Assembly: GCF_010183535.1 (NCBI RefSeq)
Contig: NC_071331.1
Span: 2,170,001 to 2,234,000, forward strand
Source: Caenorhabditis remanei
Lineage: Eukaryota; Nematoda; Chromadorea; Rhabditida; Rhabditidae
Length of the DNA stretch: 64,000 nucleotides
Direction: 5' to 3'
Of the stretch, positions 45,930 to 54,191 are shown piece after piece (positions within the stretch are counted from its first letter, which is position 1; each line of letters begins with the position of its first letter). The notes beneath the pieces are model-generated. The model was not told the origin of the DNA. It saw only the letters and a list, made by a program, of their open reading frames with translations, and did not search any database. Position numbers and translations under genes: made by a program.

Positions 45930-46992
45930 AACATGTTGAATGCACATGTTATACATATTCTCTCCCCTTTTTCAATTCGAAAAATCTGCAACTAGTTTTG
46001 TTCGTTCGAAAGTGTCATATGGGCAACATACGTGCTGAATAAGAATACCCCATGTGTTTTTGGAATGACAACAGACACACGGATGGACGGAATAGAAGAG
46101 GACTCGCTTTTACATATGTACTGTGGCAGATGCGTTAACACATGGATTTGAGAGGAAAGAAGTGATTTAGAATTGTGAAATTTTGGAATGGACGGATGAA
46201 AAAAATGAAAAAATTGAGAGGTTTCTTTAAACGAACTAAAAGAAAAATGTAGATCTGAAAACAAGATCGTTTCTTCATAGAGTAGGACAAACTGTAGTTA
46301 TTTTTCAAATTTTTCAGAAATCGTGCTTTGTGAAAAATACTGTTTCTTGAAGTTTATTTCTCGAAACAAAACATTTTTCAATAATATTCTCTCCTCTTTT
46401 TTCAATTCGAAAAATCTGCAACTAGTTGTGAAAGTGTCATATGGTCAACATACGTGCTGAATAAGAATACCCAATGTGTTTTTGGAATGACAACAGACAC
46501 ACGGATGGACGGAATAGAAGAGGACTCGCTTTTACATATGTACTGTGGCAGATGCGTTAACACATGGACTAGAGGGGAAAGAAGCGATTTTGAATTTGGA
46601 AAATTTGGAATGAATGGATGAAAAAAATGAAAAAATTGAGAGGTTTCTTTAAACGAACTAAAAGAAAAATGTAGATCTGAAAACAAGATCGTTTCTTTAT
46701 AGAGTAGGACAAACTGTAGTTATTTTTCAAATTTTTCAGAAATCGTGCTTTGTGAAAAATACTGTTTCTTGAAGTTTATTTCTCGAAACAAAACATTTTT
46801 CAATAATATTCTCTCCTCTTTTTTCAATTCGAAAAATCTGCAACTAGTTTTGTTCGTTCGAAAGTGTCATATGGTCAACATACGTGCTGAATAAGAATAC
46901 CCCATGTGTTTTTGGAATGACAACAGACACACGGATGGACGGAATAGAAGAGGACTCGCTTTTACATATATACTGTGGCAGATGCGTTAGCA
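45930..46992. repeat. three tandem copies (4-6 of 6) of the conserved block, period about 420 bp
   Basis: Copies at 45930-46141, 46387-46563 and 46811-46992, separated by matching spacers (GTAGATCTGAAAACAAGATC near 46249 and 46671). Identity between the last two periods is very high. Confidence 0.8.
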
Positions 46993-47092
46993 TATGTACT
47001 TGGGAGGGTAAAATATGCGATTTTTAAAGAAACAGAGATAAAGTATTAAAGAAGAACGTTTTTTGATAGAGGGACAACTGTAGTTATTTTTG

Positions 47093-48110
47093 CAATTCAT
47101 CAGAAACTATTTTCATCAAATTCTGAAAAAAAAAACTGTTTCTTGAAGTTAAATTCCTGAAACACAACAATTTCAATTAATATGTCTAAGATATATATAT
47201 AAAAGTGTTGCAAATTCAAATAATCATTGAACGATTTCTCCCATGTATTTTTTTTGCTTTCCTGTTTTATTTCAAAGTAAAAACCACTGGTTCAAAATAT
47301 TGTTGCTGGACAAATTAAAAAGATGACACATTCCAAGTATAAACTGATTGTAAAAAGGTTTTTTCTTATTTTTCTTTTCAAAACAGCCATTTCTTGAATG
47401 CAAATCATCAGACGGAATCTTAATGATGTAATTCAAGTCTCAGAAACAGCAATACTTTTTTCCGATTTTAGGCAGACCTTTCTTAAAACCACTTGAGCAG
47501 TTTCTCACGGTAATTTCGAGTATTTTTTACAGTTAAATGACTGTTTCTCAAGAATTTCACCAAATTATGTTTCATAAAAGTGTAAAAAGTTAAGTTTTCA
47601 GAAAAATTAATTAAAAAAATGTAAACTTTCCATCAATCAAACTATTTTTTATCACTGTGAAAAGGAAACGGTATCAAAGCAAAATCCCATCCAGGCACAG
47701 GTTTGTTTTCATCCCATATAATCCTATTAGCCCATATGTTATTGTCAGAAAAAAAGTGATCTAATAATAAAACAATTCTGAAACTGCTGAAAAACAACAC
47801 CGTTGCTCCAGTCCTACTTTTTGACTGGAATTTTGTGTGTTTGTTTTTTTGTGCTATTTTATAAACTCCATTGCAAAAAAGAATGCATGCAATAAAATCG
47901 TCTTGATTGCTCTTGTAATAAGTACAACAAATGAAACTTCTGAAAAATTTATGTTACCAACTATTAATATAAGTTTCGATCAAAAGCATTAAATCAATTA
48001 TCGTCTCAAGTCATACAGAAGTTAAAAATTTTCTGATCTAGTATTGCACAATTTTATCATCTCATTACAACAATAACATCCCTTAACGCTGCAAGTGTCT
48101 TTTTTGCATG
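47093..48110. other. AT-rich intergenic stretch
   Basis: No gene. The part from about 47930 resembles 21200-21450 (shared GCAAGTGTCTTTT-like word and following text). Confidence 0.45.
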
Positions 48111-48135
48111 AATTGGGAAATTGATGGGAGCAAAA

Positions 48136-48603
48136 TTAAGCAAGTGAAAAAGCACCAAGAACTATGTTATTGAAAAATTCCTGTTCCAGAAAGTTAAAAT
48201 TTCTTTCTCCAACATTACATTGTCCATGGAAACGAGCAATCTTTGAAAATATATCTGCGTGAAAACAGCGACTTAATTTGAACAACGAACAAATGAATCT
48301 GTTCAGAAAATCATATCTATTGAAGACCCGTTGAATGTCTGCAACCCACATGATCACCTGGTCTACCATCTATGTAAGCGGGGACAAATAATTCTGTTTC
48401 ACAAACTTTTGTACAACTTCATCAATGTCCAGAAGTTGTATGGTCATATCTTTTTTCGGCAAAAGCAAATGTTTCCGCCATGTGAAGCTTATTACATATC
48501 TTGAACTTTTCTTGTAGAGTTGATCAAAATTGTATAAAACATTTTTGAAAGTGACTAAAAGAGATTTTCTGAAGTTTTTAGTAAATACCATGATTTTATT
48601 CAC
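48136..48603 (-). pseudogene. gene-like frame with one in-frame stop
   Basis: One continuous minus-strand frame of about 155 codons, broken only by TAG at 48370-48372 and directly followed by ATG. Its residue usage (NFRKSLLVTFKNVLYNFDQL, IARFHGQCNVGERNFNFLEQ) looks more protein-like than neighbouring frames. No family recognised; could be a decayed exon or an unusually long chance frame. Confidence 0.25.
48394..48401 (+). promoter_or_regulatory. CTGTTTCA core, weak 21U candidate
   Basis: Exact octamer, nearest YRNT at +43. Confidence 0.3.
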
Positions 48604-48719
48604 TAGAATTTCATTGTCAATTTTTAATGCTATTATTATTTTACCAATCGAATCAACAAATAACTTTGTAAAAGAACAGGAACATTTTATTCCACTTTTT
48701 CAAACGGGAACACTGCAAT

Positions 48720-48791
48720 CAGACTTGTCACGGGCCGGGCCGGGCCAAACTCAAGAAAAATCTCGGCACGGCCCGATTTTTGACAAGTCTG
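48720..48791. mobile_element. 72-bp hAT-type MITE
   Basis: Ends CAGACTTGTCA and TGACAAGTCTG are flanked by a perfect 8-bp duplication ACTGCAAT (48712-48719, 48792-48799). The interior is GGGCCGGGCC-rich and nearly self-complementary. CAG..CTG ends with 8-bp duplications are characteristic of hAT elements. Relatives at 38135 and 42427, and a scrap near 28140. Confidence 0.85.
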
Positions 48792-49172
48792 ACTGCAATT
48801 CCCCATTAAAAAGTATTCTGAAATAGTTTTATTTTTTATTTTTTCAAACTTCTTGTCTTGAATGTTGAGGGAAATGTAATCAAAACCATTAATCTAATTC
48901 TCTGCTTTCTTAATTTTGTAGTTTTTTGAAGGAGACAGAAACAGAGGAGAAGTTGAAGCTGGGGTGGTTTTGTATAAAGGTCGAGGCATGTGCTTACGTT
49001 TTCTAAAAAAAAACAGTTTCACATTGTCTTTATGCAAGGATAGTTTTTGGGAAGTTTGTTTTGAGGTTATTTCGGTCTTGGTGCATGTCCTTTCAAAATA
49101 AACATGGGTTGAGTCAATTTTTTCTCAAAACCTATATTTTTTGTTTCAAATAACTTTGGCTCTTTATGATTT

Positions 49173-49374
49173 AACGGGGGTTTTAAGAATTAACGGGGGT
49201 TTTAAAAATAGACGGGGGTTTTAAGAATTAACGGGGGTTTTAAAAATAGACGGGGGTTTTAAGAATAGACGGGGGTTTTAAGAATAGACGGGGGTTTTCA
49301 GAATAAACGGGGGTTTTCAGAATAAACGGGGGTTTTCAGAATAAACGGGGGTTTTCAGAATAAACGGGGGTTTT
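49173..49374. repeat. G-rich tandem array, 11 units
   Basis: Unit of about 20 bp, AACGGGGGTTTTAAGAATT and variants, 11 copies of CGGGGGTTTT. The right arm has 7. Confidence 0.9.
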
Positions 49375-49561
49375 CGACAAGTTCTCTTTACTTATACTAA
49401 GAAAACCCTAAAATGGTCAAAAATGACTACACTCCCTCCAGTATACATTTTTTTCATAGGCTTTTCCAATTTTTTTGGTTTTTTTTGTTTTTTTCTGCAT
49501 TTTCTCATTTACTTATCTATTTTGTACGTCGCATAGTTTTTTGATCAGAGAAGTGTAATAA

Positions 49562-49801
49562 TTGTCCTTCTTCTTCTTTTGCTCTACATTTGAAATCGAC
49601 GAAACGGCGATGTTTCGGGCGAAATATAATCGGGATCACATGGTAGATGGTCCAACTGTTTGGGTTTTTGGATTGCTGGAAAGGAAGACTAATAAGGTAG
49701 ATTCGATAATCCTGCTGCCCATAATCAGACGTAATCTGAAACCTGGTATGATCTCTAAAAAAGAATACATAAAAAAGAGATTGATTTATTTATTTATTTG
49801 A
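49562..49801 (+). pseudogene. Merlin/ISXO2-type transposase fragment, left arm
   Basis: Reads FEIDETAMFRAKYNRDHMVD then TVWVFGLLERKTNKVDSIIL and LPIIRRNLKPG. The EIDE context (first catalytic Asp) and WVFG strand match the DDE_Tnp_IS1595 (ISXO2-like) domain. No N-terminal zinc-binding region and no rest of the catalytic core follow; the arm runs into a LINE fragment at 49783. Confidence 0.75.
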
Positions 49802-50283
49802 AGGACTTTCACCACTTATACAAATAAGAAAAAAAGAAACAGTTATAATTTAAAAGTTAGAGTGTTTAAGTATTAAAAAGGGTTCCACAACATTAAAAGA
49901 ACTATTACATCGAAATACATCGGAATTAGGAAAACTGGGGAATATATGAGGGGGGAGTTTATTCCAACAGGAGATAATCCTGTTGGTAAAAAATTGGCAA
50001 GTGTTCTTAGTGCCGTTTGATAATTTAGATTTGATATAATAAGAGTGACGGCATAAATTATTACTAAAACGAGGAAGACTAATGTGCACGTCGTTATAAA
50101 TTCTTACTTCTTTACTAACAAGAATCTTATACATAAAAACTAAATCAATAATAATGCGTCTATGTTCAAGAGAAAGAATATCACAATGTTTAATGGATTC
50201 AAAATAAGATATGTAAGGAATATTAAATTTACGAAAAACCCGAAAAATAAAAGTTTTTTGGACTGACTCGATTAGCCTAACTT
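49783..50283 (-). mobile_element. 5'-truncated LINE fragment with (AAAT)n tail
   Basis: The minus-strand frame from about 50278 to 49850 reads LIESVQKTFIFRVFRKFNIP, DILSLEHRRIIIDLVFMYKI and FFTNRIISCWNKLPPHIFPS, the C-terminal tail of a CR1/jockey-type reverse transcriptase. Related to the tail of the LINE at 40154 but clearly diverged. The 3' end carries AAATAAATAAATAAAT at 49784-49799. Confidence 0.75.
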
Positions 50284-50736
50284 GTTATTTAGATGTGGGG
50301 GAGAAAACTCTCCTCTCTCCGCCAGCGCAGTGAATAAGGATGTACTCATGAGATACTGTGCCACGACAGGGAGATGTATGGAATGTACGTCCCTCCTATA
50401 CGCAATCCACAACTGTCCTCTACGTCTGATGAAAAAGGAAGACGCCGAATGACAGCTACGAGAAAAAGAAATGGAGCTGAGACTACTCAAAAATTCTAAC
50501 TCAGCAGAATGCCTGGTTTGTGTTACTAAAGGAAGCCCTTTCTTTAGTATTCACAACATACCAGGAATCTGGGATATTCTTCTGTATGCGGCCCAGCCAT
50601 CGCCGATAATCGTTGTTCTTGCAAAAATCTCTTTTTTATGTATTTTTTTTAGAGATCATACCAGGTTTCAGATTACGTCTGATTATGGGCAGCAGGATTA
50701 TCGAATCTACCTTATTAGTCTTCCTTTCCAGCAATC
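50284..50736 (-). pseudogene. Merlin right-arm remainder with second transposase motif
   Basis: The minus strand near 50575-50625 reads TTIIGDGWAAYRRISQIPG, the second catalytic Asp context of ISXO2-type transposases. It is out of frame with the upstream KPG segment across GTATGATCTC..TTTTTGCAAG, which may be a decayed intron. From 50490 down to 50284 the frame continues without a recognised domain. Confidence 0.5.
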
Positions 50737-51123
50737 TGTCCGGTACCTACCGGTGTTATCTCTAAAAAGTCCATAAAGTCACTCCAAGTCTTAGACTTGC
50801 CTTCATAACTCGCGGGTTCGATGCAAATGCGCTCTAGCGCATTGTATCTATTCTCCGGCGCGAACATGTCAAAGTGAAGAGAAAGAGAGATGGGTAATCA
50901 TTCTTGAGCTTGGGGCGGCCTTGTGTTAGGTCGTTTTTACCCGTTTCTGTCAAGTTTCACCCGTTTATACTTTTTGGGTGGTTTTTGTCACCTGTTTTCT
51001 ATCGTTTTAATTAGCTTTTGTTTGTCTTTCTAGCTTAGGGTAGCTATTAGACTCATTCTTACTTTCTCGTTCTTTTGTAATCGATTATCGAGAAGATAAT
51101 CGATTGATTGTTACTAGAATAAA
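50737..51123 (+). repeat. 5' LTR, first part
   Basis: TGTCCGGTACC start; interrupted after AATAAA by the Helitron. Matches 61207-61593. Confidence 0.93.
51079..51105 (+). other. perfect 11-bp stem hairpin in the LTR
   Basis: AATCGATTATC, loop GAGAA, GATAATCGATT, ending 12 nt before AATAAA; duplicated in the 3' LTR at 61549-61575. Its place near the polyadenylation signal suggests an RNA 3'-end role. Confidence 0.6.
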
Positions 51124-51204
51124 CCAGTCGGTTTACGTCGCCTAACGGCGACTAAACCTCCTTCCCTACACCACCCTTCTCAGTTTTACAGCGCCTGCGG
51201 CGCT

Positions 51205-52580
51205 TCTTAGCTGAGCAGTTGGTTCCGACAAAGCACAATTATAAAATCTCTCCTTTTCAGACTCAAATTCTACAAACTTTCTCAATGACTTTTTCTATCC
51301 TGATAGAATATGGAATTGAGAATGATCTGTTTTTGAATTTTCGAATTTGAACTTTCTTCCTATGTTTTTCTTATTTCGAAACAGTCTTACAAAAGAACGT
51401 GAACTTGATAACTCTTCTCTCTCCCCTCCCCAAAAGGCGAGAGATCATACCGATATGAGTTTTTATTTTTTGCCTGATCGGCGGCGATGCCGCCTCTCCT
51501 TCTCGGAATATGGCAGACTAAGACCATATGTTTTTACTAAAGTTCAAGAACTTGAAGACTTTTCTATTCACATCTTCAAAAAATGGATTCGGATTCAAAG
51601 TACTCTTCCTGAAGTTTTTGACTGATCGGCTCGATGCCGCCTCCCTTCTCGGAATATGCCTGACTAAGACGGTGTTTTAACAAACTCTCATCCTAGAATT
51701 CATTTTTTTAGGTAGCCGATCAACGACAAAGTTGCTTATTCACAAACCACCATCACTACTTGAGTAGCATTCTTCCATTTATTTCAACATCTTGTTGGTA
51801 ATTTCGTTAGTTGAGCAGTCGGGTTCCGGCAGAGCACAATTGTGAAATCTCTCAATGACTTTTTCTATCCTTATGGAATATGGTATTTAGAATGAGCGGT
51901 TTTTGAACCTCCCTAAAAAGCGAGTAATAATTCAGATATCAATTTTTTTTACTGATCGGCGGCGATGCCGCCTCCCTCCTCCCTCCTCGTTTGGCAAAAT
52001 AAAACTATAAGTTTCAACAAACCCCTAGGGTCGCTGAAAACGTCATTGATCAGGCGCGATCTAATGCTAACCCCGAACCTTATGATACGTAACAGAGAAA
52101 AAAGGGTTTCCCGGTTCCTTTCTCTTTTACTTTTTATATTGTATGAAATTCTTCTTCTTTTATAAGTAGTTTTTGTTGACTCTGAGCAGTCCGTTCCGTA
52201 ACATAATCCCTATTTTTCTAATAGGAACTCACAAATGTTCTCAGTGATTTTTATCCTAAATTGACCGGAACTATTTTAAAAGAGTCTTTCAGAAAGAACA
52301 GAAATTTGGTAACTTTGCTTTTTTTCGGACAGGAAGGGATAATTGAAATATCAATTTTCGATTTTGGACTGATTAGCGGCGATGCCGCCTCCGTCCTCTA
52401 AATATGGCACACTATGATAATTTTTTAATGAATCCTCAGCCTAGCGTTTAAATTTTTGAAGGTAACCGTGCCACAACAAAGTTCCTTATTTACAAATCAC
52501 CATTACTTCTTTAGTAGTATTATTTTTTCGGGAGTTTTGCATTCTTTGATTATTATCATTCAGAAGAGCAAATTCGAAAC
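51205..52580. repeat. three to four diverged internal repeats of the Helitron
   Basis: Each repeat runs from a GAGCAGT(C/T)-GGTTCC-like start (about 51217, 51814, 52181) to a hairpin GGCGGCGATGCCGCC (51479, 51958; variants near 51626 and 52377) and a following ATATGG(C) block. Regular repeats with GC hairpins may serve as capture or stem-loop structures. Confidence 0.6.
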
Positions 52581-52967
52581 AATCGGGGTGCGAATTTATA
52601 GAGAATTCTCAAGGCACACGGAAAGTCAATTCCCTTTTAGAAATTCGGATTTCATATTCTCTTCTTCAAAAAATGCACTTACAGTATTTTTTGAGTTTTT
52701 GATATAAAGCTGCGGACAAAACTCTTATTGTAAGCTGCCATCAGCTTCTGACACGGTTTTTGTGGAATTCTAATTTTTGAACACCGTCAAAGTTGCAACT
52801 CAATCACCCATTATGATAGAATCGTAGCGGTGGGAACAGTGACAAAAGATTGGTGCAGATAGTTACTTGACCCTTTTGATCTACGAAATCTTTACTGTAA
52901 AAGTTATATACAACTTTCATATATTGGCTGTCTATGTTCTTTTCAAAACAAAAAACCAAAAAGAAAT

Positions 52968-53040
52968 TTCCGACCTGGAGGGAACGAACTCACTACCCCG
53001 TGGGTGAGAGTCATCTGCGTAGACCGCTACACCAAATACG
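52968..53040 (-). pseudogene. tRNA-like segment within the Helitron
   Basis: The minus strand has an A-box-like TGGTGTAGCGG, a CTCTCACCC anticodon-loop-like stretch and a B-box-like GAGTTCGTTCCC in tRNA spacing, but acceptor and T stems pair poorly. Resembles tRNA-Glu(CTC). The Helitron copy at 63729 runs toward the same region. Confidence 0.4.
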
Positions 53041-53348
53041 CGCGGCCGGGGCGTTCTCGAGAATGCAGTCAAGAAACGCCGAGTCAGTAGTATCAGGTTG
53101 ATACTTTGTGCTTTCTACCACCCTGTCGGGACACACCTTTTCTGAACGCTTTCTACTGTTGAAATCGACATCGTCTCCAGAAGACGTCAAATTTGATATT
53201 TTTGAAAAACTAAAAGTTCGGGCATCATCTAAGCGCAATTTCCTATCTATCTATCCAGGTTTCATTAAAATCGGTCCAGTACGAAGGGAGTTATGACGTG
53301 CAACACATAAACGGACACACGGAATCTGTTGAATATTATTAGTAAAGA

Positions 53349-53455
53349 TTCGTAACTATCTAGAAAACTGTGTTTATTGATTTTCTTCGTTTTTCGCTCA
53401 TTGTCTGTTTACCAGAAGCTAGCGTGACACCGTTGTTACGTCTAACTTTCTGACT
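53349..53455 (+). repeat. 5' LTR, second part
   Basis: Continues the LTR after the Helitron, from TTCGTAACTATC to TTTCTGACT; matches 61594-61700. Confidence 0.93.
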
Positions 53456-53473
53456 TGGGGGCCGAACGCCGTT
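53456..53473 (+). other. primer-binding site
   Basis: TGGGGGCCGAACGCCGTT begins directly at the LTR end with TGG, complementary to a tRNA CCA end; the donor tRNA was not identified. Confidence 0.6.
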
Positions 53474-53540
53474 GTTTGACCTCTCGTTACCGAAATCTTC
53501 TTCGGAAGACGAGAATTGTTCATTTCGTTGGTTTTTCTTA

Positions 53541-53802
53541 CACGTGGACCCGGAAAGAAAAACTAGCGAAGTGATAAGAACTCTGTTTTTTTGCTTACAC
53601 GTGGACCCGGAAAGCAAAAATCAGTTTTCGCTGCCTCTAGTATAAGAATTGTCTGTTGCTACACGTGAACCCGGAAGCACAGTCAGTTTTTATTTGTCTC
53701 TTGTTGGAAATTGTGTGTGCTACACGTGAGCCCGGAAGCACATTCAGTTTTCTCTGCCTCGTGTTACAAAAATTAAGTGTTGCTAAACGTGAACCCGGAA
53801 GC
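53541..53802 (+). promoter_or_regulatory. five spaced CACGTG-plus-CCCGGAAG modules in the retrotransposon leader
   Basis: CACGTGRACCCGGAAG-type modules start at 53541, 53598, 53662, 53723 and 53786, 57-64 bp apart; the last has AACGTG. Each joins an E-box to an ETS-like GGAAG. The spacers also recur (TCAGTTTT..CTCTG.TG), so the region is a degenerate tandem repeat of about 60 bp. Confidence 0.7.
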
Positions 53803-53923
53803 ACACTCAATTTTTGTCAGTTTTACTGATTTCGGCACATAATTTTCAACGGAAACTTCGATTTTCCGGGAAAATTATTGATTTTTTCTCGTCGGAAATT
53901 AATTTTCGGTGAAAATTTCGTGC

Positions 53924-53931
53924 TGAAACAG
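53924..53931 (-). other. CTGTTTCA octamer in the retrotransposon leader
   Basis: No YRNT at the expected spacing; treated as a chance match. Confidence 0.15.
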
Positions 53932-54191
53932 TAAAATTTTTCGAAAAGGCTAATATTTGAATTAGAATTTGGCAAAAACATTGCGAATTTCTAAAATTCA
54001 AGTATTTTCTTGTCGGAAAATTCAAATTGTTCGCAGAGAATAACTGTGTGTGAATTCTTCGGAGAAGCTGTATCATTTCTTCGAAATAATCGTCATTTCA
54101 TCGTGAATTTACATCTTTTTCGTCAACATAGCCTTGCGAAATTGAATAATCAAGTATAATTTTCCAGGGTAAACTCTATCAGTGCGAGAAA

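Larger units (their letters stand above)
44560..46310. repeat. segmental duplication unit 3
   Basis: Third copy of the 18990-21130 unit, with several small deletions (for example around 44940). Confidence 0.75.
51124..53348 (-). mobile_element. 2225-bp non-autonomous Helitron inside the 5' LTR
   Basis: Minus strand: starts TCTTTACTAATAATATTC after host A, ends with hairpin GTTTAGTCGCCGTTAGGCGAC-GTAAAC and CGACTGG before host T. The intact 3' LTR reads CGAATTTATTC at this point, so the insertion is exactly between A and T with no duplication or loss. No Rep/helicase gene. It contains diverged internal repeats and a tRNA-like segment. Confidence 0.9.
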
